From: Bacillus sp. Y1
GTDB taxonomy: Bacteria > Bacillota > Bacilli > Bacillales > Cytobacillaceae
Reading direction: 5' to 3'
NCBI RefSeq assembly: GCF_003586445.1
Contig: NZ_CP030028.1
Span: 4,486,501-4,550,500, forward strand
Length of the DNA stretch: 64,000 nucleotides
In this document: positions 44,728 through 53,967 of the stretch, one piece after another
Layout: each line of letters begins with the position of its first letter
How positions within the stretch are numbered: the first letter of the stretch is position 1
Translations under genes and position numbers: made by a program
Notes under the pieces: model-generated
Seen by the model: only the letters and a program-made list of their open reading frames with translations
Database searches by the model: none
What the model was told of the DNA's origin: nothing

Positions 44728-46185
44728 TTACTCTCTACTTTCCTTAATCGCTTCGATTAGTACTTTTCCACGGCTGTGGCTAGGGAAAGGTGCCCCTAAA
44801 AGATGTGCTAATGTTGGAGCCATAGAAACGAGACTATGCTTTTGCTCTACTTTCTTGCCTCTCTCAATATGTGGGCCGTGAATAAAAAATGGAACGAAGC
44901 GCTCCCCTTCATCGAGGTGACCGTGTCCGCCAATTCCGTCTGCCTGCCCGTGGTCCGCGCAAATAAATAATGTTGTATTCTCCATTTTCCCTTCTTCTTC
45001 AAGCCACTCAACAAAATCCTTAACCAAAGCGTCTGCTTCTTCGATTTTTTGAATGTACTCATCATACAGGACCCCTCTTGAATGACCTGTTTGATCCGTT
45101 GCGATCATTTGTACAATGAATAAGTCCGGATCCTGTTCCTTCATGATTTTTTTTGCTCTTTTCATAATGTTCGGATCTGCTTCATCATTATGCATAACAG
45201 CTGTAACGGTTTCGACATCGTCTCCCATCGAATCAACCAAATGGGCAATCCCTAATAGCCTGCCTTTTTTCCCTACCTTACGTAACGAGTCAAAAATGCT
45301 CTCTACCTTGATCCCCAGTTTCCAAACCATGTTGGACGTAATCCCATGCTCAAATGGATACGTTCCTGTAAACATCGACGTAAAACAAACGACCGTTCTT
45401 GCCGGATACACCGTCTCCATATTCGTATACTCCGTCCCGTTTTCCTTCAAGTAGTCGAGGAAGGGCGTATTTGCCTCGTAAAATCGTTCCTTTCTCATCC
45501 CATCAATAACGATGACAACGACTTTATCAGAGAGATCTTTCATTGGTGGCTCCGTAGAATCCTTTGTATAATCCGCATACATCGCTGGCTTCCAATCAAA
45601 CAAGTAGCGGTGTAAGATCCAAGCAAAAATGAAAATAAAACCATAGAACACTAAGATGTAAACATACTCAACAGGCTCGCCTGAACGATGATTGTCATAA
45701 ACTAACTGCCAAATAGATAACACGAGTAAAAACTTAGGCAATTGTTCCTGCGCATTCCCGCTGGTTGAATCACTATTTTTCATAACTAGCTTCCAAAAAC
45801 GGGTGAAATTCAACCACGAGGTCCCAATTCTTAAATGATAATAAAGAGTACCCCAGAAAAAGACGGTAAAAAAGAAATAAAGACCTATCGCAAACAGTAA
45901 TAATGGAAGATGAACATCATTCCATACAATTAAATAAGCAATAAAAGGAATCCATAAGTAATTTCTTAAAAATAAAGGAAAATCAAAGATAAAATACAGG
46001 GCTAAAATCGGGATAATCACCAGTAATGATAGAAAGATTGAAGATAGATTCGCGACCGAAGCCATATCCCTAAAATGAAACAAAAGAAACGTTCCTAATA
46101 CAAAAATAGGTGTAAATGGCTTGCCTTCGTTAAGTAAGTTCCAACATCGGGCTGCCACTTTTTCAAACTTTGAAGCACTTTTCAC
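44728..46185 (-). CDS. Membrane-linked alkaline phosphatase-superfamily protein (phosphodiesterase type)
   Basis: Protein of 485 residues: six hydrophobic segments in 25-200, then a type I phosphodiesterase/nucleotide pyrophosphatase-like domain (225-480). Metal and catalytic residues: DG in IVIDGMRKERF, nucleophile Thr in YPARTVVCFTSM, ATDQTGH, and ADHGQADGIGGHGH. Topology suggests an active site on the outer face. It overlaps the flippase-like gene by 4 bp and is followed at 2 bp by the GT2 gene. It may transfer or remove phospho-substituents on an envelope glycan or lipid. Confidence 0.82.
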   Translation of the reverse strand: MKSASKFEKVAARCWNLLNEGKPFTPIFVLGTFLLFHFRDMASVANLSSIFLSLLVIIPILALYFIFDFPLFLRNYLWIPFIAYLIVWNDVHLPLLLFAIGLYFFFTVFFWGTLYYHLRIGTSWLNFTRFWKLVMKNSDSTSGNAQEQLPKFLLVLSIWQLVYDNHRSGEPVEYVYILVFYGFIFIFAWILHRYLFDWKPAMYADYTKDSTEPPMKDLSDKVVVIVIDGMRKERFYEANTPFLDYLKENGTEYTNMETVYPARTVVCFTSMFTGTYPFEHGITSNMVWKLGIKVESIFDSLRKVGKKGRLLGIAHLVDSMGDDVETVTAVMHNDEADPNIMKRAKKIMKEQDPDLFIVQMIATDQTGHSRGVLYDEYIQKIEEADALVKDFVEWLEEEGKMENTTLFICADHGQADGIGGHGHLDEGERFVPFFIHGPHIERGKKVEQKHSLVSMAPTLAHLLGAPFPSHSRGKVLIEAIKESRE

Positions 46186-47123
46186 TTTCTACTAACTCCT
46201 CTCGATTTTGCTAAACTCTTAATGGTATCTAATTTGATTGGATGAATCCAAAAACAAAATGCTCCAACGATATAGGAAAAAAAGAACTTTATGGCATGAT
46301 TAAAGACCGCAATTGTGTATCCCACTTTCAACGAAATTCCTATGATACCTAAACCAAAGGTCATGACACTTTCGTAGTTGGCGATTCCTCCAGGGGTCAC
46401 TTGAAATACTTGCCCAGCAATCGTCAAGCTGTTTACAAAAGCTAACTCTAGTAAGCTCGCCTTTTCTGTAAGAATATGTACCGTACCGTACAATACCCCT
46501 GCTTCTAATATCCAACTAATCAATGTGGCAAAAATAATAACGAATCCGTTCCATCCTAATAACGCACTCTTCATTAAAACAAATTGCCTTTGTAAAAAGC
46601 TGCTGAAAAATTGTCTACTAATGATTAGAGCTAGCAAAACAAGCAATAGCCCTCCGAGAATCAGCCAAGTTGGGATACGGTAGATGATGTCTAAAGCAAG
46701 TAACCCAACAAAAGTGATACCGATTAAACAGACCATATCCATCGCCCTTAGGACGATAACAGAATGATACGCTTCTTCTCTATTTACTAGCTTTTCTCTG
46801 TTTTTCAACACTTCCGCTCGAACCAAATCACCGACCTTAATAGGAAGGAGGTGATTAATAAATAAGCTGTAAAGAATACCTAATAAGCAAGAGAAAATGC
46901 TTGCTTTCCCTTTTAGGTACAGCTTCCATGCCACCGCTTTTAAACAAAAGGAAAGAAAATAAAGACCAAACATGAAAAGAAGCCAAAAAGGGTGTTGAGC
47001 AAGTAATTTATACGCCTTCCATACACGGCTAGCATCAAAAAACAAGGTGGTTAGCACAATAAAGATCAAAATGATGACCAATGAGATGCCATTCTTAACG
47101 AATTTTTTAGAGAGAACCTTCAT
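46182..47123 (-). CDS. LPG-synthase-TM/flippase-like membrane protein
   Basis: Protein of 313 residues with about eight membrane segments of the UPF0104/YbhN type (the flippase-like half of MprF without its aminoacyl-transferase domain). Motifs typical of this family: INHLLPIKVGDLVRAEVL near residue 90 and VTPGGIANYESVM near residue 247. Overlaps the epimerase gene by 17 bp and the phosphodiesterase gene by 4 bp. A role in moving a glycolipid across the membrane is inferred. Confidence 0.8.
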   Translation of the reverse strand: MKVLSKKFVKNGISLVIILIFIVLTTLFFDASRVWKAYKLLAQHPFWLLFMFGLYFLSFCLKAVAWKLYLKGKASIFSCLLGILYSLFINHLLPIKVGDLVRAEVLKNREKLVNREEAYHSVIVLRAMDMVCLIGITFVGLLALDIIYRIPTWLILGGLLLVLLALIISRQFFSSFLQRQFVLMKSALLGWNGFVIIFATLISWILEAGVLYGTVHILTEKASLLELAFVNSLTIAGQVFQVTPGGIANYESVMTFGLGIIGISLKVGYTIAVFNHAIKFFFSYIVGAFCFWIHPIKLDTIKSLAKSRGVSRK

Positions 47124-48054
47124 ACTCTTTCGCCCATTTCACCGTTTCCTCTAGACCTAATGAAAACTCGACCTTTGGTTGATAGCCTAACTGATTTGCA
47201 GCTTTTGAGATGTCGGCCCATGTTTGATGAACATCCCCTATTCGATTGCCTTCCCTATTCACGACCATGGTCGGAAAATGGATGTGTAACTCAGATAACA
47301 AACGCTCCATCGTAATCGGTCTTCCTGAGCCAATATTAAACGTTTCACTTTCTTTGCTTTTCATCATCGTCAAGTTGATACCTTCTACAATATCTTCAAT
47401 GTACGTATAGTCACGTGCGCTCCCTGATCCAAACACGCGAATGCTTTCACCGTTCATAAGCTTTTTAATAAAATGACCAATTGCCATATCCGGTCTTCCC
47501 CATGGACCATATACCGTAAAAAACCTCAGTATATTCATTTGGAATCCATATAAATGTTCATACACATGGCAGAAGGATTCAGCAGAGTATTTGGCAGCTG
47601 CATATGGTGATATGACCTTTCCGATTGCCATTTCTTCAAGGAATGGCCCTTCTTGATTTCCATAAACCGAGGACGAGGAAGCAAAAATCACTTGCCTTGT
47701 TCCCGCTTTTCCTGCTCCTTCTAACACATTAATCGTTGCCTTGACATCATAATCCACGTATTCGAGTGGTTGATCTATGGAATATGCAACACCTGGTAGA
47801 GCTGCAAGATGAATCACGACATCAGGGGAGATTTCCTTTATTAGCCGAATGGTCCCCTCTCGATCAAGTAGGTCTAAATTAAAAAAGTGAAAGGCACCCA
47901 GCTTTTTTATTTCATCCAAATGCGTCCTTTTTCTATCTGGAGAATAATAGGAATGAAGACAATCGATGATAAACACTTCATGTTGCTCTAATAATAATCT
48001 TCTAGAAAGATGGCTTCCGATAAATCCTGCTCCACCCGTTATAATAATCTTCAT
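47107..48054 (-). CDS. NAD-dependent nucleotide-sugar epimerase, SDR family
   Basis: Extended short-chain dehydrogenase of 315 residues: dinucleotide motif GGAGFIGSHL at 7-16, Ser-rich SSSSVYG near 125, catalytic YxxxK in YAAAKYS near 150. It matches UDP-glucose/UDP-glucuronate 4-epimerases. First gene of the epimerase-flippase-phosphodiesterase-GT2 operon, so it probably supplies the nucleotide sugar for the glycolipid made there. Confidence 0.88.
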   Translation of the reverse strand: MKIIITGGAGFIGSHLSRRLLLEQHEVFIIDCLHSYYSPDRKRTHLDEIKKLGAFHFFNLDLLDREGTIRLIKEISPDVVIHLAALPGVAYSIDQPLEYVDYDVKATINVLEGAGKAGTRQVIFASSSSVYGNQEGPFLEEMAIGKVISPYAAAKYSAESFCHVYEHLYGFQMNILRFFTVYGPWGRPDMAIGHFIKKLMNGESIRVFGSGSARDYTYIEDIVEGINLTMMKSKESETFNIGSGRPITMERLLSELHIHFPTMVVNREGNRIGDVHQTWADISKAANQLGYQPKVEFSLGLEETVKWAKEYEGSL

Positions 48055-48145
48055 AAAACAACACCTCTAGTTTTACACTTTACCAATCATTATATCTTAA
48101 GTAAGAATGGAAAGCAGTTTTGCTAGGAGAGGATGAATGAAAAGG

Positions 48146-48174
48146 AAAAAACCTTGATTATGCCAAGGTTTTCT
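48146..48174 (-). terminator. Terminator of the iron lipoprotein gene
   Basis: AAAACCTTG pairs with CAAGGTTTT (48148-48172), with a TTTTTCC run on the minus strand. Confidence 0.8.
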
Positions 48175-48192
48175 CCCAACTTTCTGTGTAAA

Positions 48193-49365
48193 TTATTTCG
48201 CGCTGTTAATGACCGTATTTAGAGTCGCTTGAATTTCAGCTAGCGTAGCATCTGCAGTCGCTTTATCTTGTGCTTTTGCTGCTTCTAAATATTTTTGCGC
48301 CTTTTCAGTTAAAGCAGTAAACTCCGCTTCACCGATAATTGTTTTAATATCTTCACCAATAACATCAATGAATAGAGCACCTTCTAATGCAGTGATAACA
48401 GATTTGTCTTCACCCCAAGTTTCCACACTCTCTTCGTACTCATGTAATGCAATTTTTGAGAACCCACGTACAAACGCTTTGTTTACAGCTGCAGGATCAA
48501 GTGTTGATACATCTGTTTGAAGATCGAATTGACTTAGAATGAATGCAGCATCTTCTTGCGCGTGCTTATCAAGATAAGTGAAAATGGATTGATAAAATGC
48601 CCATCCTTCAGCTTGCTCAATTTTTGCTTCTTCCACATTTTCCTTCGCTGCAGCTGCAGCTTTTGTTGCATATCCGTTCGGAACTGCGCCGGTTGCAAAG
48701 TAGAAAGTCTTCATCAAAGTTTTGTCCACTACTTGCTTCCCAAGGTTGAAGCCTAATTGATCGTCAGCTTCTACTGCTTTCTCAATCTCATCAAATCCAC
48801 CCGCGATCGCATCTACCATGTTTGTACCGTAAGCAGCATCACGCTTTTCAACAGTCGATTGAATAATTGAGTAGAATTCTTTTGCTTCTTCAACTTCTTC
48901 TTTTACTGCTTCCTTATCAGCCCAGTTTTCCGTTACTTCAGTAAACTCATGCTTAATCGTTGTATAGAAAACCTTTTGCATTAATTTATCAAAAAGTTGT
49001 TTTACAACTACTTTGTCCATGGAGCCATCTTTACCTGCCGCTAATGCCGTTGTAATATGTTGGTCAATCGTATCTTCAAATTCTGCATCTCTTTCTTTTA
49101 CAAGACCTTGAAGGTTTGTCGTATAAAGTTCAGTCACTTTATCGAAATCTACTTCTTTGTCTTCTTTCGCTTTTTCTAATTCTGTAACTGCTTCTTGAAA
49201 TGCCTGTCCATAACTTACTTCTTCGGTTTGTACTTCTTCCTCTTTCACTTCTTCTTGTTTCTTTTCCTCTGTCTTTTCTGTAGAAGTAGTTGAGCTACAT
49301 GCTGTTAAAACTGAACTAGCTAGTAAGAAACCTGCAAAAATTTTCTTTAACTCTCTCTTTTTCAT
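48193..49365 (-). CDS. Fur-controlled lipoprotein, probable iron-uptake component
   Basis: Lipoprotein of 390 residues: signal with lipobox LTAC (Cys23), a Lys/Glu-rich linker (about 25-50), then an all-alpha body with two similar halves (each with AFQEAVTEL/AFVRGFSKI-like and EEAKEFYSIIQ/EQAEGWAFYQSI-like helices). I recognise no named family. Two Fur boxes precede it and an FTR1 permease lies nearby, so it probably binds iron or an iron complex outside the membrane. ATG with GGGGATTAT upstream. Single gene with terminator. Confidence 0.78.
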   Translation of the reverse strand: MKKRELKKIFAGFLLASSVLTACSSTTSTEKTEEKKQEEVKEEEVQTEEVSYGQAFQEAVTELEKAKEDKEVDFDKVTELYTTNLQGLVKERDAEFEDTIDQHITTALAAGKDGSMDKVVVKQLFDKLMQKVFYTTIKHEFTEVTENWADKEAVKEEVEEAKEFYSIIQSTVEKRDAAYGTNMVDAIAGGFDEIEKAVEADDQLGFNLGKQVVDKTLMKTFYFATGAVPNGYATKAAAAAKENVEEAKIEQAEGWAFYQSIFTYLDKHAQEDAAFILSQFDLQTDVSTLDPAAVNKAFVRGFSKIALHEYEESVETWGEDKSVITALEGALFIDVIGEDIKTIIGEAEFTALTEKAQKYLEAAKAQDKATADATLAEIQATLNTVINSAK

Positions 49366-49401
49366 GAAATAATCCCCCGTTGATCATTTTTATGTTTAAC
49401 T

Positions 49402-49463
49402 TATTGATAATGATTTTCATTAACAATTGTGATTATAATAGAGAATGATTCTCATCGTCAATA
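49402..49463 (-). promoter_or_regulatory. Two Fur boxes
   Basis: TGATAAT-G-ATTTTCA (about 49404-49418, 14 of 15 positions) and GAGAAT-G-ATTCTC (about 49441-49453, perfect palindrome) in front of the iron lipoprotein gene. Confidence 0.82.
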
Positions 49464-49535
49464 CTATTTTTTAGATAATTTTATAAATTAGGTCATCTTT
49501 CATAGTTTTGACATACTTATAGGGGAAAAGCCATA

Positions 49536-49567
49536 AAAAAGCAGTAGATTCTTCCCGAATCTACTGC
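49536..49567 (-). terminator. Terminator of the alpha-galactosidase gene
   Basis: GCAGTAGATTC (49541-49551) pairs with GAATCTACTGC (49557-49567); minus strand then six Ts. Confidence 0.88.
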
Positions 49568-49601
49568 TACCTATTAGAAAAAAATGTTTTTCTCTATATA
49601 A

Positions 49602-51797
49602 TTATTTTTCCCTCAAATACCAACTATGACTTTGGAAATCTCCTCTAAGCTCAACTGGGATACTCAAGCCCACATACATAAGCTCGTCTCCACCAAACAC
49701 TTGGTCCGTTCCAACCAACTGATATTGTTTGTTTGGATCAATACCTGTTACCTTTAAAAACTTCAGTGGTGCCGCAGGTTCTGCTACAACAGAGAAATAA
49801 AAGACGAGAGCTTCCGATTGATCATCATTTGTAAACAACCATGCCGTTTCGTTTCCTTCGAACGGACTTAGCAGGCGGTAAAAATGTCCAAATTGGACCA
49901 GTCCTCTAATTTCCTTGTATGTCTCCACCTGCTTTTTAACCACATCTTTTTCACTTGCCGGCAGCTTGGTTAGGTCGAGTTCGTATCCTAAGTTTCCTGA
50001 CATCGCCACATCCCCTCTAATGTCTAGTGAGGTGATTCGGTCTACTTGATGGTTCGGAACAGCTGATACATGAGAACCCATCGATACGATTGGATACACA
50101 AGGCTAGTTCCGTACTGAATTTTCAAGCGAGAAATAGCGTCTGTGTTGTCACTCGTCCATGTTTGAGGCATATAGTACAGAATGCCAGGGTCAAATCTTC
50201 CTCCACCACCTGAACAGCTTTCAAATAGTACATCTGGGAAAGATGAAGTAATCTTCTCCATCACCTGATACAAACCAAGCATGTATCGATGCGCCGTCTC
50301 TCTTTGTCGGTCCGGCGGAAGAAGAGCGGAACCGATTTCTGTCATATGACGGTTCATATCCCATTTCACATAAGAGATTGGGGCGCTTGCTAGAATATCA
50401 CAGACCCTTTTTGTAATCTCCTCGCACACATCCTCCCTTGAAAAATCAAGGATTAATTGGTTTCTGCTTTCTGAATTTGGACGATGTGGCACATGCAGAC
50501 ACCAATCTGGATGCTCGCGGTATAGGTCGCTATCCACAGAGATCATTTCAGGTTCAAACCATAATCCGAACTGCATACCTAACGAATTTACTTCATTAGC
50601 AAGATGATCTAATCCTTTAGGGAGCTTGTTTTGATCAACGAACCAATCGCCTAATGATGTCTTGTCATTGTCTCTTTTTCCAAACCATCCATCATCCAAT
50701 ACAAAAAGCTCGATTCCTAACTCACTTCCTGCCTTGGCGATATCCATAATCTGATCTGCATGAAAGTCAAAATACGTCGCTTCCCAGTTGTTTACTAAAA
50801 TTGGGCGTTCTTTATCTCTATACGTTCCTCTTACTAGACGAGTGCGATAAAGGTCATGGAAGGTTCTAGACATATCCCCTAAACCTGAAGAGGAATACAC
50901 CATGACAACCTCAGGCGCCTGAAACTCTTCCCCACCTTCAAGTTTCCAGTTGAAATCGAATGGATTGATTCCCATTGTCACTCGTGTCGTGCTAAACTGG
51001 TCCACTTCTGCCTGAGCCATGAAATTCCCACTGTACACGAAGTTAAACGCGTACACTTCGCCTACATCTTCCGTTGTCCCTTTTCGTAACAAAGCAATAA
51101 ACGGATTATGCTGATGAGAGCTTCCTCCCCTTGCACTTTCGATTGCTTGAATGCCATGACGAAGAGGCTGTCTGGCGATATGTCTTTCCTTCACATGCGC
51201 ACCGTGAAGATGTAAGAAATCAAAGTCTGCATCCATAAAATCAACGCTCATACTTAGTGCACTCAAAAGATTCATATTTTCTGAGCTCTCATTTTTAAAT
51301 CTGACCGACCTCGTGATTACATTCAGCTGTTCAAAAACCGTATAGCTCAGGATAACAGTTAGTCCCGCTACTCCATCCTTCATAGTGATTTCTAAAGTCT
51401 CTGCTTCGTTCTCGTCCTCCACATAGGTAGCTGGCAGACCGTCAAGCTTCTTTTTCCCTTTAAAAATCACATGAGAATCATAACGTAAATCTGAAACCGT
51501 TGAGCCATTTGGAAGTTGAATCTGATAAGCTGGCTTTCTAAAATCCGTATTTCCGTATTGCGGGTATTCCTGTGGCAAGGTATCTAATGAAAACGTACGA
51601 TCGTCCTTATGATCATAAGGATTGCCAGAGAAACCACGGTCGACCTGTTGGATATAGTTTGAATGACGGTATTGCTTAATTCTCTTACCCCAGTACAAAT
51701 GAAGCAAATAGCCACCTTTCACGACTTGTATTACATAACTAGTATCTTTTGCCTGCAAATGAAAGAGTCTATCTTCCGAACGATATTGAATTCCCAT
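49602..51797 (-). CDS. Alpha-galactosidase, GH36
   Basis: Cytoplasmic enzyme of 731 residues that releases galactose from melibiose, raffinose and stachyose. GH36 layout: beta-sandwich N-terminus, TIM barrel with nucleophile Asp in YVKWDMNRHM (about 482) and acid/base Asp in WTSDNTDA (about 550), small beta C-terminus. SCSGGGGRFDPG is the group signature. No dedicated transporter adjoins it except the MFS gene downstream at 51938-53248, which lies upstream in transcription. A perfect 9-1-9 palindrome and a partial cre box precede it. Confidence 0.92.
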   Translation of the reverse strand: MGIQYRSEDRLFHLQAKDTSYVIQVVKGGYLLHLYWGKRIKQYRHSNYIQQVDRGFSGNPYDHKDDRTFSLDTLPQEYPQYGNTDFRKPAYQIQLPNGSTVSDLRYDSHVIFKGKKKLDGLPATYVEDENEAETLEITMKDGVAGLTVILSYTVFEQLNVITRSVRFKNESSENMNLLSALSMSVDFMDADFDFLHLHGAHVKERHIARQPLRHGIQAIESARGGSSHQHNPFIALLRKGTTEDVGEVYAFNFVYSGNFMAQAEVDQFSTTRVTMGINPFDFNWKLEGGEEFQAPEVVMVYSSSGLGDMSRTFHDLYRTRLVRGTYRDKERPILVNNWEATYFDFHADQIMDIAKAGSELGIELFVLDDGWFGKRDNDKTSLGDWFVDQNKLPKGLDHLANEVNSLGMQFGLWFEPEMISVDSDLYREHPDWCLHVPHRPNSESRNQLILDFSREDVCEEITKRVCDILASAPISYVKWDMNRHMTEIGSALLPPDRQRETAHRYMLGLYQVMEKITSSFPDVLFESCSGGGGRFDPGILYYMPQTWTSDNTDAISRLKIQYGTSLVYPIVSMGSHVSAVPNHQVDRITSLDIRGDVAMSGNLGYELDLTKLPASEKDVVKKQVETYKEIRGLVQFGHFYRLLSPFEGNETAWLFTNDDQSEALVFYFSVVAEPAAPLKFLKVTGIDPNKQYQLVGTDQVFGGDELMYVGLSIPVELRGDFQSHSWYLREK

Positions 51798-51818
51798 AGT
51801 AGATCAGCCCCTAACCCA

Positions 51819-51837
51819 TTAGTTAAATTTTAACTAA
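51819..51837 (-). promoter_or_regulatory. Perfect palindromic operator before the alpha-galactosidase gene
   Basis: TTAGTTAAA-T-TTTAACTAA, 9-1-9, 22 bp before the ATG. TGCAAACGCTTTTA, a partial cre match, lies at about 51870-51884. The regulator is not in this window. Confidence 0.7.
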
Positions 51838-51904
51838 ACTTTACTAAATTCCATACTATGAATATACCAATAAAAGCGTTTGCAGAAAAGCGGAATTTGA
51901 AAAG

Positions 51905-51935
51905 AAAGAGATCTTCCTTAAAAGAAGATCTCTTA
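51905..51935 (-). terminator. Terminator of the MFS gene
   Basis: AAGAGATCTTC (51907-51917) pairs with GAAGATCTCTT (51925-51935); TCTTTC/T run on the minus strand. Confidence 0.8.
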
Positions 51936-51937
51936 AC

Positions 51938-53248
51938 TTAACTTCCTATTGTTTTGGTTAGTGGCTCTTCAACAAGTGGTCTTTTCATCGACCACATCAC
52001 AACTGGAATAAGAAGTAGCGAAAGAATTCCTCCCGCAATAGAAAGTGCGGCGTAGCTAGAATATGCAACCACTACCCCAGAAAGCACTCCACCTGATGCA
52101 CCTGATAACGCGACAAGAACATCGATGGTTCCTTGCGTTTTCGCACGATTGGATAGGTTCGTTGCATCAACTAAAACCGTCGTACCACTAATCAAACCGA
52201 TATTCCAACCGAGTCCAAGAAGAATGAGAGCAACCGTTAGTACAAGCATGCTGTCCGTCGGAGCAAATGCAGCCATAAATCCCGCGGCAAGTAAAATACT
52301 ACCGGCAGCAATCGCCATCGTCGTCCGTCCTAACTTGTCAACGAGAATACCTGTTAAAAGGGATGGCAGATACATCGCACCGATATGAAAGCCAATAACC
52401 ATCCCTACCTCTTGTAAGCCATGGCCATGGTGACCCATATGAATGGGAGTCATTGTCATAATGGCTACCATGACCAACTGAGTTAGCACCATGATCGTTG
52501 CAGCCGCAATGATTCCTTTTTTATTAATGGCTGTTGCGGCGGTCTCCTGGTTAATACGATTGTTTTGACTCTCTGTCTTAGCAATGGCCTTTGCTACAAT
52601 TAGAGGATCATGTCGTAGAAAAGTAAGAATCATGAGTCCCGCTAAGATGAAGGCAGCCGCACCTAATAGGAAGGGACCCGCTAGTGTCGGCACCCCGATA
52701 GAGGCAGCAAATTCTCCCATGGGACCAACCAAGTTCGGTCCCGCAACCGCTCCAAAGGTCGTGGACACAAGCGCAATACTAATAGCTGTTGCTCGTTGTT
52801 TCGCATTGGCTAAATCAGTACCTGCATAGCGCGCCTGTAAATTCGTTGCCGTTCCTGCCCCATAGATTAATAAAGAAGCAAAAAGGAGGAGAATGTTGCT
52901 AGTAACCGCCGCCAGGACCACACCGATTGCTCCAAATCCTCCCGCTAAAAATCCGGCAGCTAAACCAAAGCGGCGTCCGAATCGGTCAGAAAGATGACCA
53001 ACTAGCAAAGCCGAACCCGCAGACCCTAATGTCAGCAATGCTACCGGAAGACCTGAGAAGCTATCCGTGCCAAGCATATCTTTTGCAAGAAGTGCTCCAA
53101 CTGTTATGCCCGAAGCAAGCCCTGCCCCTCCAAAAATTTGAGACAACACAACGATCAGAAGCGTTCGCTTATATAACGCTTGTTGCTTTTCTATGGAGTC
53201 GATGTATGGCTGCACCCAGGATGGTTGGTTTTCAGTTTTAGTTGACAT
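51938..53248 (-). CDS. MFS transporter
   Basis: Membrane transporter of 436 residues with 12 segments; loop 2-3 motif GHLSDRFGRRFG and motif C-like region AGPNLVGPMGEFA, suggesting an antiporter-type exporter. A His-rich short loop (HMGHHGHG) occurs near residue 280. It precedes the alpha-galactosidase gene by 140 bp but a terminator separates them. Substrate unknown. Confidence 0.83.
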   Translation of the reverse strand: MSTKTENQPSWVQPYIDSIEKQQALYKRTLLIVVLSQIFGGAGLASGITVGALLAKDMLGTDSFSGLPVALLTLGSAGSALLVGHLSDRFGRRFGLAAGFLAGGFGAIGVVLAAVTSNILLLFASLLIYGAGTATNLQARYAGTDLANAKQRATAISIALVSTTFGAVAGPNLVGPMGEFAASIGVPTLAGPFLLGAAAFILAGLMILTFLRHDPLIVAKAIAKTESQNNRINQETAATAINKKGIIAAATIMVLTQLVMVAIMTMTPIHMGHHGHGLQEVGMVIGFHIGAMYLPSLLTGILVDKLGRTTMAIAAGSILLAAGFMAAFAPTDSMLVLTVALILLGLGWNIGLISGTTVLVDATNLSNRAKTQGTIDVLVALSGASGGVLSGVVVAYSSYAALSIAGGILSLLLIPVVMWSMKRPLVEEPLTKTIGS

Positions 53249-53414
53249 ATTCCTAATCCCCTTTCTCCCATTGTACTGATTTCTCCATTATACTACCAGG
53301 GGTATGAATTTGTAAGATAATAAATCTTATTTCCAACATCATCTCACTATTATATAAGACTACCATATCATACAAAATATGTATTTTTAGAGAAAGGAAT
53401 TTCACTTTACATAA

Positions 53415-53443
53415 AAAACGGCTGTTTACGAAACAGCCGTTAC
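53415..53443 (-). terminator. Terminator of the coat-like gene
   Basis: ACGGCTGTT-TACG-AAACAGCCGT (53418-53440), nearly perfect, with six As before it that read as Ts on the minus strand. Confidence 0.85.
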
Positions 53444-53463
53444 TGCGAGGACTTCTTACTTTA

Positions 53464-53736
53464 TTAATAATAAGGATATGGATAAGGCGGATAATATGGG
53501 TAAGGATATGGATAAGGATAAGGGTATGCATATCCATATCCAAAACCTGGAGTTAGTAATGCACCAGCAGCTAAACCTCCTAAGAAGCCTAGACCGAAAC
53601 CGCCAAATCCAGGACGACCGAAACCTGGTCTACCAAATCCAAATCCTGGTCTGCCGAATCCAAAACCAGGTCGACCGAATCCAAATCCAGGACGAATTCT
53701 TACATCATGTGGTAACATTTGATGCTCATTATTCAA
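53464..53736 (-). CDS. Gly/Phe/Pro/Tyr-rich repeat protein, probable spore-coat type
   Basis: Low-complexity protein of 90 residues: after MNNEHQMLPHDVRIRPG come five copies of a GFGRPGF unit, a short hydrophobic Gly/Ala segment (LGFLGGLAAGALL), then a YPYPYPY tail. Such proteins occur in Bacillus spore coats and exosporium. TTG start, 6 bases after GAGGAGG. A perfect 20-bp palindrome lies just upstream of the ribosome binding site. Function inferred from composition only. Confidence 0.65.
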   Translation of the reverse strand: MNNEHQMLPHDVRIRPGFGFGRPGFGFGRPGFGFGRPGFGRPGFGGFGLGFLGGLAAGALLTPGFGYGYAYPYPYPYPYPYYPPYPYPYY

Positions 53737-53750
53737 GGTAATTCCTCCTC

Positions 53751-53770
53751 TATTGTATTTAAATACAATA
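53751..53770. promoter_or_regulatory. Perfect 20-bp palindrome TATTGTATTT/AAATACAATA
   Basis: The two 10-bp halves are exact inverses and abut the ribosome binding site of the coat-like gene. On the other side lies a possible small plus-strand gene. It could be an operator or a 5' UTR hairpin. Confidence 0.65.
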
Positions 53771-53799
53771 AAAGGATATGCGGCGCCAGCCTATTCGGT

Positions 53800-53967
53800 A
53801 TGGGTGAACGCCTTTATGAAGAAGATTTTGTTCGGCCTGAATCTACAATAGAAAAGCTGACTCATCCTCATTTAAGGGATCGTTTTTGGAGTGCTTTTCA
53901 TAAAATACGTGCCGAAAGGTCAGTTGTATTGCATCGTTATTGGTATAAAAAGGGAATTTCGCCATAA
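53800..53967 (+). CDS. Possible small protein, 55 residues, unknown
   Basis: Frame MGERLYEEDFVRPESTI start to YWYKKGISP end: charged, with Arg/His-rich helix-like middle (HPHLRDRFWSAFHKIRAERS). Composition looks protein-like but no good ribosome binding site precedes the ATG (AAAGGA is 22 nt away). Runs directly into the palindrome block at 53965. I do not recognise it. Confidence 0.35.
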   Translation: MGERLYEEDFVRPESTIEKLTHPHLRDRFWSAFHKIRAERSVVLHRYWYKKGISP

